A stretch of 60,935 nt of DNA from Zygnema circumcarinatum (lineage: Eukaryota; Streptophyta; Zygnematophyceae; Zygnematales; Zygnemataceae), in contig CM074804.1 in assembly GCA_037447605.1 (NCBI GenBank), positions 2,641,230 to 2,702,164 on the forward strand, given 5' to 3'. Of this stretch, positions 50,701-60,935 are shown in pieces. The notes under the pieces were generated by a model, which saw only the letters and a list, made by a program, of their open reading frames with translations, ran no database searches and had not been told where the DNA came from. Position 1 is the first letter of the stretch; every line of letters starts with the position of its first letter. The translations under genes and the position numbers were made by a program.

Positions 50701-51693
50701 GGAAAATTCTATTCTCACACCTTTTTTGTCTACACGCAGGCCTCTTTTCGCCGGGCAGATTTTAAAATAGCACAAAAAAGGAACACACCTTTCACACCTT
50801 TTCACCCTTTTTTCTTTCACCTTTTTTTTCACACCTTTTTGGAATCGATACACACCTTTCTCCGTCGGGCAGATTTTACCCCTTCTTGTTTTTTTCAGAG
50901 AAAAAAATATCGGCCTGCCCGAATCCTCTCCGAGCGGAAGATCCGTCCGCCACGAGATCGTTCGCGGGTGGCCGTCCTTCACACGTGACTCTACACCGTC
51001 GATTCTAGCTCAGATCGCACCACGGCAGATCGGCAGATCGGCAGCACCGGGCTTGGTCACACGCCCACGTGTCCCACCCAAGCAAGCTCAAAGGTCCGTA
51101 CACAAGTCGTACGGTCGCAGCTTCGAGGAAAGTCTAAAATCCTTAACATTGAGAGCTTGAACCAATCACCATCTGCCGCGTGCGCGTATTAGACGTGGCA
51201 AACTGTGATTGGTACATGCACTCAATGACTAAATACGTTTTTTTGACTTTCCTCGAAGCTGCGCCTTATGTACGGTCCATTGAGCCGGCTTGGGTGGGAC
51301 ACGTGGGACAGAGAACGGCTGCTGATCGAACGGTGATCTGCCATGGTGTGAACTGCGTGAAAATCGACGGCGGGAACTTATTGCACGTGTAAAGGACGGC
51401 CACCCGCGAACGATCTCGTGGCGGACGGATCTTCCGCTCCGAGCGGATTCGGGCAGGCAGATGTTTTTTTCTCTGAAAATATAAGATGAGTAAAATCTGC
51501 CCGACGGAAAAAGGTGCTCACGGCGCTCGGCCGCTCAGGACTAGTAGCGTGTATCGATTCCAAAAAGATGTGAAAAAAAAGGTGAAAAAAAAGGTGAAAA
51601 AAAAAGGTGTGTTCCTTTTTTGTCTATTTTAAAATCTGCCCGGCGAAATGAGGTCTGTGTGTAGACAAAAAAGGTGTGAGAGTAGAATTTTCC
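50701..51693. mobile_element. Foldback element with 8-bp TSD
   Basis: Nearly the whole 993 bp is one inverted repeat: ends GGAAAATTCTATTCTCACAC and the inverse with one change, then inverted matches through TTTTGTCTACAC, AAATCTGCCCGGCG, GATCTTCCGCTCCGAG and GGGACACGTGG towards a centre near 51190. A perfect duplication TTTTACAA (50693-50700 and 51694-51701) marks a clean insertion into the hAT element. Confidence 0.85.
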
Positions 51694-51768
51694 TTTTACA
51701 AAACCAAGTTAGGGGACAGTCCCCTATCTTAAGCCGAAATCCCCTATTTGAAGAGGCCTGAAGTAAGG

Positions 51769-52237
51769 TATGACTTGTACGGTAATCATCAAAACCGTAT
51801 ATGTACGGTCTAGAAAGTACCTGCTGGTACACAGGCCGTACGGCCCTGAACGGTTCAGGGCACGGCTTCCCTCCGCTCGTCGCCCTCTCTCCTTCGCCCT
51901 CTCTCCGCTGCCCCCTCCGCCTCCTCCTCCTTCACTAGACGCAGTAAGGAGTACGGTATGGGCCGCGTCAGTCTCTCACATTGCCCTTCAATAATTTTTT
52001 AAAAACAGTGCTGGCAGGTTTCGCGCTCACCACTTATTTCGCAGGAACGCACGTGCTAAATTCGAATTCTGTTTCTTCCGGAAATGTGAACGATCGACAC
52101 GCCCTACCCTTACTCTGTTGCATTCTCTCTGAACCCGTCCTGCTGAAGCCCGCCCTAATACCCGCAAAACTCTGCACTTTTGCTACGCTCTCATTTTCCC
52201 TCCCTCCCTCCCTCCCTCCCTCCCTCCCTCTCTCCCA
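51769..52237. other. Upstream region of MPGPG gene
   Basis: Starts with GTACGG-rich words (51775-51850). CTCTCC-type pyrimidine stretches occur at 51885-51935 and directly before the start codon (52195-52236). No coding exon is supported. Confidence 0.5.
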
Positions 52238-52892
52238 ATGCCTGGCCCCGGCGCCCATCTCCTGTACACACTCGCCAGCGGCTTCGCCCTGCGCCACGTG
52301 TCACTCGGCCATTTCTCCGCCCTCCATTGCATGGTATACACAATCAACTCCCTTGTTGGCCCCGACATTGGCCCAATTCTGGAATATTTTCTCCAAAAAT
52401 CGGCGCCAATGTTGGCAGCGCGTCTCATGGCCACCGTGCACCACCCGGTGGGCTATGTCCTCATCATGGGGGGGCCCCTCTCCATGCTCTACCGCTGGAT
52501 CTCTTCCGCTCTGTTTCGGGACGCCCCGCGGCATTCACATGAGGTCTGTTGGGTTCAACTTTCGGCACGTTTCCATGTGTTTGGATTAGGGCAACTCCGT
52601 TTTTTTGTTTTTTTGTTTCTTTATTTTTTTTCTTTTCTTTTCTTTTTTTTCTAGTTTGTATTGTTTCTGGTGACTGCTGCCTATGTTTCCATTTTCTTTA
52701 CTTCTCCCTCTCTCACTTTCCGTCGAACGGCCTTTTCTATGTTGTGCAGAAGGAGCTTCTTTTCAGCCAATGCTTTGCTCTCCTTGTCGCCGGTTGCCTT
52801 TCGCATTTTTTCCTCGACATCCTCTTTGAGGTATTGATCGAAAACTGATTCAACTTTCTCTCTTTCTCTCTTTCTCTTTTTTTCTCTCTCTA

Positions 52893-52943
<51 letters not shown>

Positions 52944-53904
52944 CTCTCTCTCTCTCTTCTTATCTTCCCCTCCCTCTCGTCCCCCTCGTTCCTCTCTGCT
53001 GCCCCCCCTCCTCTCTCCTTCTCTCTGACTCTCTCACACTCTAGGCCTCCCCATTGCCTCCTTATTGCTGTCCCCTTTTTTTCAATAAAATATTTTACCG
53101 CACAACCTTCTCCTATCCCAATCCTCTGTCCACGTTCAAAGTGAGCGTTCTGACAACCGTCAAAAGGAGAGATCACATCCCATTCTGAATTCAGCGTTTC
53201 CAAGTGTGCAGGAGAACGGCCACACGGCGTTCTATGTGTGGATATTGAGCACAGGCTATTGGCGCGGATCCCCGCCGCTGTACCCCGACTCTGTGGCGGT
53301 AACGGGGGCTCTGTGCACAATTCTTCTCGTTGGATTTTGCTTCTTAAACAGGTAAGTATGGGCCCACACATGCTTCAGAACTCACAGAATTTTATGTTAG
53401 AATTTTTGCTTACAGTTTTCTGTCCGATTGATCCATTGCTTTGTTTTTACCTTTGGTCCCTGAAAGCCCCCTGAAGAGACCCAAATACCTGAAATATTCT
53501 TGAACCTTAAAAACGCTGAACCTTCGTTCTGAAACCACTAAAAGCCCAGTAAAGATGATGTCATTTGAGCAGTATTTTTTTTTTTTTTCTGTGTCGGTGT
53601 GTGCAGACCGCAACCGAAAAATAACTTTAATATTTCCAATCAGCTTCTGACTCTTCTCCTTATGGGCACAGTCGCGGCCCTCTATTGCCTGTGGTGTGCC
53701 TTCAACATTTACGGTCTGCCCGAAAAAAATCGGAGGCCGCCCGTGGGAGAGGAAGCGGACCTCGGAGTAATTACATTTTTGGCCCTTTTTTTCTTTTTAC
53801 CGTACGGACTTTGTATATCGACAATTGGGGCGCATCTGAGCGAGCAGGAAAAGAGTCCTTTGCTGCCGCTTTCGACAAGAGAGAGGGAGAGAGGGAGAGA
53901 GTGA
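52238..53904 (+). CDS. MPGPG-type conserved multi-pass membrane protein
   Basis: Four exons: 52238-52543, 52750-52830, 53212-53351, 53607-53904; 274 residues. From memory it matches a plant family of unknown function beginning MPGPG.HL, sometimes compared with membrane metal-dependent hydrolases. Visible conserved blocks are MPGPGAHLLYTLASG, HCMVYTINSLVGPDIGP, VHHPVGYVLIMGGPL, SHFFLDILFEENGHTAFYVW, ILSTGYWRGSPPLYPDSV and RPPVGEEADLGVITFLALF. The pattern of His and Asp (GPD, HHP, SHFFLD, ENGH) inside or beside hydrophobic segments would suit a metal site in a membrane. The last residues (TREREREGRE-like) and the stop come from a GA microsatellite, so the C terminus is probably unconserved. Catalytic function is not shown. 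Confidence 0.82.
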
Positions 53905-54050
53905 GGGAGAGGGAGAGAGGGAGAGAGGAAGAGAGTGAGGGAGAGAGAGGGAGAGGGGAAGAAAGTGAGGGAAGAAAGTGAGGGAGAGAGAGTGACGGAG
54001 AGAGGGAGAGAGGGAGAGAGGGAGAGAGGGAGAGAGTGAGGGAGAGAGAG
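53877..54050. repeat. GA microsatellite overlapping the stop codon
   Basis: GAGAGG/GAGTGAGG repeats start inside the last coding residues of the MPGPG gene and run on for about 150 bases. Confidence 0.9.
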
Positions 54051-54948
54051 ACCTTCGTTAGCTCAATTTTGTAAATTTTTGTTTTGACTACGGGCAATTT
54101 TTAGTAGTCGGGTTTCTGATTTGCAATTAGGCTCGGGGCTTAGGGTTTCTGGTTCACGATTAGGGTTTTAGGATTAAGGGCCCTTGGTTTACAATTCTTA
54201 CTGTACGATTAGGAATAGGGTTTAATGATTTTTGGTTTACAATTAGGATTAGGTTGTCGCGATTAGGGTTTTTACAATTATGGATAAGAGTTTAAAGGTC
54301 TTGGTTTACAATTAGGGTGAGGGTTCAGAGTTCTTGGTTCACGATTAGGGTCTGGGGCTTTCCCAGATGCAATGTATCAACAATCTCCATAAACACACCG
54401 TATGTCTTCTGTCAATAATTTCGGCTAGGCCCTGCTTTGCAAATGGTTACGTTGGCATATAACATTGTACAGGGATTAAATCCAATACCGCAAAATATAC
54501 TAAATCTAGGTTACAAATAGCTCAATTTTTTATCACTCCTGATTGGCTCGTGTATCCTCGTATGATTCCCCTCTTAACATACCCGATATAAAGAAAAAGG
54601 AGAACCTTCGAAAAAAGAATAAGAGTGGGGAGGGACTGAGAGCTGCTCTTCCAGGGGTCTAAGCTAATGAGAAAAATCCGGACCTCTAGTTTCCCTCTCT
54701 GTCGCAAGGAACTGTTCAGTCAGTTTGACAGACAGTTGAACGGGAGCAGTTTCCCATACATGGGAATGCCCTGGAACCCTAATCCCAGACAATGTAAAGA
54801 TGCCTATCCTTTTTAAACCCTAAACAATGTGGCCACTTAACAGATTCGACTAATCGTATAGTTCGGTCGGTATAGTCGGCCGAGTCCCACGAAGTTTTCC
54901 GACGGATGATTAATTTTTCCTATCAATCGTATTTTCGTTTCCCTCTCT
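54051..54948. other. Intergenic with degenerate TTAGGG-like repeats
   Basis: 54120-54370 contains several diverged units of the type GATTAGGGTTT...GGTTTACAATTAGG. The rest shows nothing recognisable. Confidence 0.55.
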
Positions 54949-56015
54949 TCAAAGAATCGCGCATTGGCACCCGGGCGGCGGTGGCGCCTGCGTCTCCTTC
55001 CGTGGATCCACCGGGTCCTGCATGAGGCGCTGTACCGTGTCAGAATACACAACGCATGAAAGTCTCTCTCTCTCTCGCGCTCTCACTTTCTCTCTCTCTC
55101 TCTCTCTCTCTCACTCTCTCACACACACATATACACACTCGCTCTCTCATCCCCACCAGTCCTCCCTACTTATTTTCTCATCCATTATTCCCTCTACCTC
55201 TCTCTCTGCCTCTCTCCCTCTTCCTCTTATACTTTCCAATGGCCCTCTGGCTCTCCTATTACCAGAATACCCAATTTCTCGGCCATCCCTTCCCTTACTC
55301 TTCACTTCCTTCCCATTACCATTCCTCTTACCCTCCCTCTCACACTTCGCACCCCTCTCCTCCCTCTCCTCCCCCCCTCTCGTTCTGTTCCCCATTCCCA
55401 TCTCCCTTTCTTCCCCGCCTCTCCCTTCACTCCCTCTCATCTCACGTCCACTCTCCCCCCCTCTCCCACTCCTCTCCCAGCCCCACTCCACCTATCCCCT
55501 TCCCTCACACCCTAACAACACCCCTCCTCTCCCTCTCCCTCTCCCTCTCCCTCCCCCTCCCCCTCCCCCTACCCCCTCCCCCTCCCTCTTCTCCCTCTCT
55601 CTCCCCACCCCCCCCCTCCCTTCTCCCTCCCCCTCCCCCTTCCGCCTCCCCCCCACCTTCGCCCTCTCTCTCCCCCTCCCCCCCCTCCCTTTTCCCTCTC
55701 CCTTCCCCTCTCCCTCTCCCTTCCGCCCGTACCGGCATCTCGAACCCCCCCGCGCCCCCCTCCAGTCTCTCCCTCCGCTTGTTCTCAAACTCGATCGTGA
55801 AGCGCTTGGGCCGGCCCGCGCCCCAATCTCCGAACACGGGCAGAGCCACCGGCTGCAGCAAGCACGGGCTTCCATGAATTACTGAATAAAGAGAAATTCT
55901 GAAAAGAAAAGAAAACAACGGAGGGGCCTTAGGGCATTACCCGCTTTGACCCGCCGCCTGCAAACGGACTCTCGATCGCTTCTCTTGGTAGGACTCGACC
56001 CGTCTTCTCCGCCAT
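54949..56015 (-). CDS. Small RIN4/NOI-domain protein with CAIL end
   Basis: Three exons: 55941-56015, 55733-55852, 54949-55029; all phase 0, 91 residues. The start MAEKTGRVLP sits in an AAGCCATGGCG context. Residues 26-60 form an NOI (AvrRpt2-cleavage) motif: PVALPVFGDW followed after a short spacer by RFTIEFENKRRERL, matching the P.FG.W...FT..F...R pattern of plant NOI/RIN4 proteins, which are small membrane-tethered proteins of immune and exocytosis complexes. The C terminus is GCQCAIL: CAIL is a CaaX box whose final Leu predicts geranylgeranylation, and the Cys two residues earlier could be palmitoylated. So a plasma-membrane anchor is inferred. The intron between exons 2 and 3 is filled by CT repeats. 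Too short for many gene finders. Confidence 0.75.
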
Positions 56016-57790
56016 GGCTTGGGGGGGGGAGAGCTCTTCACCTGGGTGGGCTTCCGAGTGGGTTCTGATTTTTAAGCGAAAAAAATACACGTAAAATTAA
56101 TGCTTATTAGGATTATGCTTAAAATCAAGAACCAAAAAGTTGAGGTTCAATTTTCTCTGGAAAGGTCGGTGGCAAAGTCAACGAAGAAGATTAAAATAAT
56201 CGAATTAATGCGTTAATCAGGTTCGCAGATTTGTACCCGATTCAGGCCTTTCCCTTTTCCTCCTCCTCCCGTCTCCTCTGTTTCACCCTCTCTCCCACTC
56301 CCGCGTCCACTACCACTCTCTGTCCACCTCTCCTCCCTCCTTCTGTCTTCCTCTCTCCCTCTCCCCTCCTCTCTCTCTCTATCTACGTTCTCTCCCTCCC
56401 ACCACCCTCGTTCCCTCCAACGGCCCCTCCTCCCTCTCCCTTTCCCTCTCCCTCTCCCTCTCCCTCGCCGTCTCCTTCGCCCTCTCCTCTCTCCCCTTAA
56501 ATTGTTTGTCGGCATTGACCCCGCCACCTTACAAAACGACAAACTTGGCCGCCCTCACGGCCGGTCTGTTCGTACGGTCCACGGCGCGTCGCGGTGCCGG
56601 ATCGCGGTCTCGCCCGCAGAGCGCGCCGCGCCGTACGGAACGGAAGCGACATGCTCGCTGCGCGAAAGCGGACACGTGGGCGCTGGAAAGACTATCGCGT
56701 GTGCGGGCGAATCTCACCAACGTCGTGACTTTCTGGATTCCGCGTCGATAGCCGCCCGCCGCTGCCTGGAGCCGTACGAACTTATTGTCAGAACGACCTG
56801 GAGTGACAGAAACGACAAAGGTAAATTATGAAAACCCGACAGACTACTGTACGAAACTCACTCAGCGCCAAGTGAATGTTGTCGTTTCTGGTCCACCGAC
56901 ATCCTTTGACAAAGGACAGCGGCGGAGTGCGTCAGCACCTGCCCACTTGTCAGATCTGCACGAACGTTCAACGGTCAAGATAGCTCGATGGTACACTGAC
57001 CGTACGATTAATATAGATCCAACGGTCAAGAATGTACAGCCCAACCCGAATCCTGCCGTCCAGACCTGGGCTTGACCTGACTTGCCCTCGAATTCGGGGT
57101 GCCGACAAATCCGTCGTCGCCATGTCAACCTGCGACGTGTCGCGCCCCCGTTGGCCACTTCCTGCCGCCCGCCGCCCAAGCTTGCCGACCGCGGCGGCCC
57201 GCACGACCTGCCCGCCCGCCCGCTCGACGGGAAACGGGACCGTTCCATGCGCCGCAGTCAGCGACCTGTCATTTTTGACGGTTTCATGCGGGCTGCCCGC
57301 CGTGGAGGAGCACGGCGAACCTCTCAAGGCTGATGTGATCCCGGATCAGGGCAGCGAATCACAGCGAGCAAACTGATTCACCACTGACGTGGCATATTCC
57401 AAGGGTGTCCGTACAGCAACGATGGAGAAACGTCAAATGGCGCCTGTCCGTACCTCCCTCCCTCCCGCCCTCCCTCCGCCTGCCGCTGGTGGCCGAGGTA
57501 CAGGCACCGCCCGGCGGGGCTGTTGTACGAAATCATACGGCACCGACAGCCGGTGACTTCTGTCCATGACCGTCGATACGCCGCCGGGTCGCGACAGTTT
57601 TCTCGTAACAAACGACAAAATTTGCCGCCCTATCGCCCAAGCGCCAGCACGACGACCTCCACTTCCTACTGCTCAGAAACGTCGTGAAGTGGTCGGTGGA
57701 TCCTGATTGGCCGCGCCGGCTTGACGGGCGGGTAGGGCCGGGGCCGGTCAGACTGCGGTACACACCCTACTACAGTTGAGTACTGTTCTG
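56016..57790. other. Intergenic, GTACGG-rich
   Basis: Contains CT-rich stretch 56260-56500, then GC-rich sequence with scattered CGTACGG/CCGTACG words and repeated ACAAACGACAAA motifs (56535, 57607). Possibly old transposon sequence; no gene supported. Confidence 0.5.
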
Positions 57791-58365
57791 CCAATTAGGT
57801 TGAGAAATCGAACATTTTTCTTACTTGATTGTTCAATGTTCAATTGAAGAAACAGAAAAAAGTTCAGTTGAACGATTTGAACAGGGTTTTTAGGGAGAAG
57901 GTCGTTTTGGAACTTGAGAATTTGAACAAAAAGAAAAAAAGCTCAGTATTTTCGCTTACATGTGTGGATTCCAAACGTTGCCACGTAAGATTCAAGCAGT
58001 CTGAGAGATGTCCTTAACTCCGGCCCAATTTTCGCCGTACGACTTTTTTCGCGAGACCAACGATCACCGTACGGTACGAATGGATTCCACCACCGTACGA
58101 AAATTGAAACCAGAAACGGGTCCAGCGCTTTGCGATTTGCCAGAATCTCATTATTGATCGGTGGATGCAAATAAATCAAAATTGAACTCGACTGGGAGTT
58201 AACTGTTCAATGTTTAAGTGGATTCGCATTGGATTCGTATTGAACAAGGACTGGTTTCTCAAAAAAAACCAGAAACTGTTTTTTTTTTTTTGGACTGCGG
58301 TTTTGAAAGTGTTTTTTTTTTGAGAAGCCAACATCTTTAATTTCTTGTGTGTTCAACCTAATTGG
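57791..58365. mobile_element. TIR element related to 42133-42661
   Basis: Ends CCAATTAGGTTGA and the inverse TCAACCTAATTGG. The right side is followed by TA, and the left side is preceded by TG where TA would be expected. The interior shares AGGTTGAGAAAT and TCTCAAAAAAAACC words with the element at 42133. Non-coding. Confidence 0.55.
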
Positions 58366-58917
58366 TAGTAGGGAACCGGTACTGCTGCCCGCCCGCCCGC
58401 CCGGCCGGCCCTTGGAGGTGAGTGATGGCCTGGTGGCGCCATGGCGGCCTCCAGCTCCGCCGCGCCCGCTTGCAGCCTCCCTCGCACCGCCCGCGCCCTC
58501 CCAGGCCCCCGCCTCGTCTCCTCTCCGCGCCCTTAGCAGAGCCGCGTCGCTGTCGGGCCTCGAAGCCGAGTGGTTCCTCTGACCACCTTCAGGCCCTCAG
58601 CTCTTCGTGGTTCCCCGCGTTTGGTTTCGCCGCCGTGCGATCAACGCTACATTCGTTTATTTCGTTCGGTCCAAACCCTGCCGCACGAGCGCCCCACACC
58701 CCGCCTCGCCCTGGTCGGTGCGGCCGCCGGGCCAGCTCGAGCGTGCGACAACCGCGCCGCCCTGCAGCCAGCGCGGCCTGCCACGTCAGGGGCGAGGCGG
58801 CTGGGGACCAGACGCCCCCGCCGTGGCAGCGTATCGTCCGTATCGATATGTTGCCAGTGCGTCGATATATCTACGGGGCGTACCGAACGGTATACGGTAC
58901 GGTGTGGGACGGGCGAC
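58366..58917. other. GC-rich intergenic sequence
   Basis: Overlapping GC-driven open frames without family features, ending in GTACGG-rich words just before the hAT copy. Confidence 0.45.
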
Positions 58918-58925
58918 CCGTTAGA

Positions 58926-59669
58926 CAGGCCTCCTCAAATAGGGGATTTTGGCGTAACATAGGGGACTATCCCCTAGCTTGGTTTTGCAAAAACCCGTAA
59001 ATAAGCTATATACGAACAACGCTCCTCGCTTTTGGTCTTTTTAAGTAATTTGAGGCAGTTCTAAAGTTGTCGCCTTGTTGAGCCTCGAAATAGCAGCAGC
59101 AGCAAAAGGGCACGGACATTTCTATTTCATTTTCAATTTTAGTTCCTAATTCAGTTTAAATTTTTGGGGCTAAAACCCAGAACTATGGAGATCATGATAT
59201 GGAATTTAGATTTTGTGACGATGTTTCTCGACTATGATGGATGATTCTAAGTCGGTGATATTTAGCATTACTCATGATGGATGGAAATAAAGGTGGAGAG
59301 CTTTGGATCAGGTCTACGAACCTTTGATGCAACTGGGTCTTTAAATGAGTGAGTGACTATATTTTGAGATTGCCAAATGCACAAGTGTTCTGATTGATTG
59401 GTAAAATATCCAATCCATAAAACGAAGAGTTTGCACCATCTTCTACAGCCGTGTTGTTAAGCCAACAAGTAGAGTTCCTGTACATATGATGACATCACCA
59501 CCATCAATGCAATGCCAATTCATTTTACGTTTTTTTTACCAAAAAAGGGCTTTTTTGGGATTTATGGTATTTAAGGTTAAAAGTTAAAACACAAACAAAT
59601 CTCAAATTTTCCCGTAAGCTACTATGATGTTAAACGAAAATCAACTAATCCCTTATTTGAAGAGGGCTG
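58926..59669. mobile_element. Non-autonomous hAT copy
   Basis: Ends CAGGCCTCCTCAAATAGGGG and the diverged inverse of CAGCCCTCTTCAAATAAGGG, with target duplication CCGTTAGA/CCGTTAGG (7 of 8 bases). Its 59260-59600 part matches the left part of the hAT element at 49713 in opposite orientation (for example ACCAATCAATTAGAACA-like and AACACGGCT words). It lacks the transposase fragment and the two inserted elements. Confidence 0.82.
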
Positions 59670-59677
59670 CCGTTAGG

Positions 59678-60714
59678 GCACCCGTTGACTTGCTTCACCG
59701 ATTGCCACGTTGGCGTCACGTAGGATCCGTCGGGCTGTACGGAGAGGTCAAACCTGGCTCGAGTAGAGCTCGAGTTCGACTCGATACGGCGAGGGGAGGT
59801 CAGCCCTGAGAGACTGGACGGCCGCGCTGGCAGCCGTGCTGACGTGGCGGCGGCGAGTCGGGCCCCATTGGGCCACCTCGCGGCCCGCGAGTCTCGCCAC
59901 GTGGACGGCTGACGGGGCGCCGCCCTCCTGCGCTGCCCCTACGGCGCCACGTAGCAGTCCATGGCGGAGAGCGCGCCCCCTCGGGTTAAACCCTGAACCC
60001 GAAACCCTCTCCCACTCTAATCCCCTCCCCGGCCCATCCGCTCCGCCCCCTGCTCTGGCGCCGAAAGGGAAAAGGGGGAAATGTGGGTCAGAGAGGGTTC
60101 AGGTTTCTGGATTTTAGGGTTGGTTGGCAGCTTTGGGGCGGGACAAGTGTCGCATGGGCGTGAAAGGAAGGGTCTAGAAAACGACCTGAAACCCCTGAAC
60201 CCTAAATTCGTATTTTTCTTCAGGAGAATAAGCTTAAACCCTACCAACGCCGTGATTCTGAGGTTTTGCTGGGAGGGCTCCTGCAGTAACTCTTTATGCT
60301 TTTTTAACGAGCCCTAAAACCTACCAACCTAAATTAACTTAAACCCATAAAAGACTTCAATCTCCGGATAAACACTTAACCTCAAATCCTCGTCCAATTC
60401 TGTACGATGATCGCAAAGAAAATTCCTCGCAAACATCGTTTTTTTCAATCTCTCGTTTATTTTATTTTGTTTTAGTCCCCTTGCTTTGATATGGAGAATT
60501 ATTTTTTCAGTTTTGAACGCTTAGGTTCGTTCAACGTTGAACTGACGTATGCAAAGAATGAGAAGGAACGAACTAAATTTGTTCCACTTCCTTACCTCTC
60601 GATCTCTTGAATAGTTGATCTCCCCAATGATGTTGACCTCCCTTGTAATGTCGATCTTCACCAGAACGTGGACCTCTACCCAATGTTGACCCCCCCCGTA
60701 ATGTTGATCTCCCC
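59678..60714. other. Intergenic, no feature recognised
   Basis: GC-rich first part, then AACCCTAAA-type words near 60180-60250 and an AT-rich stretch; 60595-60725 has a loose CCNNTGTTGATCT tandem repetition. Confidence 0.5.
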
Positions 60715-60869
60715 TTAAACGTTGATCCGGCAGGTGGATCGGAGCGAGCCGCCCACCATAGAGGTGCCAAAGCGGTGGATGGACGGCTTCCGGTCGCCCT
60801 CCTCCTGCACGCCGAGCCGCAGCCTCACCTCCTCCGTGCTGGGGAGGGGAGCCACCGGTACACGCCGCC
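60715..60869 (-). CDS. Possible terminal exon of an unidentified gene
   Basis: On the minus strand a CTGGCAG acceptor precedes 50 codons in phase 2 ending at TAA (60715-60717), including TEEVRLRLGVQEEGDRKPSI and HRFGTSMVGGSLRS. Sequence upstream on that strand is a CT-rich tract as in other introns here. The composition looks like real coding sequence, but I do not recognise the family, and the rest of the gene lies outside the window. An alternative donor exists after TCTATG. Confidence 0.35.
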
Positions 60870-60871
60870 CT

Positions 60872-60935
60872 GCCAGGGAGAGGGAGAGGGAGGGGGAGGG
60901 GGGAGAGGGAGAGGAGAGAGGGAGAGGGAGAGGGA
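60872..60935. repeat. Purine tract at window end
   Basis: GGGAGA repeats running off the window edge, most likely part of an intron. Confidence 0.85.

Larger units (their letters stand above)
49713..51760. mobile_element. hAT-type DNA transposon, nested
   Basis: Perfect inverted ends CAGGCCTCTTCAAATAGGGG with a perfect 8-bp target duplication AAGTAAGG (49705-49712 and 51761-51768), the hallmark of hAT elements. It encodes the C terminus of a transposase on the minus strand. It has been invaded by at least two other elements: a 157-bp TA-flanked MITE (50449-50605), which interrupts the transposase, and a 993-bp foldback element (50701-51693). The original element must therefore have been only about 0.9 kb, already lacking most of its transposase gene. 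It lies about 200 bp upstream of the fumarase start. Confidence 0.9.

Noticed and set aside
55022-55885. Overlapping frames of up to 287 codons on the plus strand
   Set aside because: CT-repeat artefact within an intron of the NOI gene on the opposite strand.
56502-57376. Several 80-130-codon frames
   Set aside because: GC-driven, overlapping in several frames on both strands, with no splice signals or recognisable motifs.

Overview
This is nuclear DNA from a eukaryote of the green-plant lineage. Six genes are split by GT-AG introns (plus two GC-AG introns). The set includes a nucleus-encoded plastid Ccs1, a plant-type UDP-xylose-transporter-like protein, a small RIN4/NOI protein and a plant-type MPGPG membrane protein. 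Together with TTTAGGG-like degenerate repeats and hAT, Copia and SINE-like transposons, this points to a streptophyte (charophyte alga or early land plant). The species cannot be named from the window. Two 100-N runs (11298-11397, 32789-32888) show that this is a scaffold with gaps.

Layout. Positions 1-19.1 kb form a large imperfect inverted duplication centred on the first gap. Its arms carry divergent copies of a secreted type-3 copper (tyrosinase-like) gene: a decayed copy on the minus strand (1-3446, cut by the window edge) and an apparently intact 11-exon copy on the plus strand (15676-19686). The left arm also holds a decayed Copia retrotransposon; the right arm has only a solo LTR at the matching place. 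From 20.4 to 22.9 kb lie two unusual TIR elements built almost wholly of short palindromes, each with a perfect 8-bp target duplication, with a foldback-element remnant between them.

The housekeeping block follows: a UDP-xylose-transporter-like gene (+, 24018-29199), EFL1 ribosome-maturation GTPase (-, 30295-36343, broken by a gap), plastid cytochrome c assembly Ccs1/ResB (-, 37513-41486), and class II fumarase (-, 43789-49514). Next come a nested hAT element (49713-51760), an MPGPG-type multi-pass protein (+, 52238-53904) and a 91-residue NOI/RIN4-domain protein ending in CAIL (-, 54949-56015). The last 5 kb hold further small TIR elements and one possible terminal exon.

The genes are not an operon and share no pathway. 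What unites the region is transposon load and very long purine/pyrimidine-asymmetric tracts, which fill promoters and introns and in places encode low-complexity protein ends. Exon models were assembled by eye from splice consensus, phase and recalled family conservation; each sums to an open frame, apart from the gap in EFL1.
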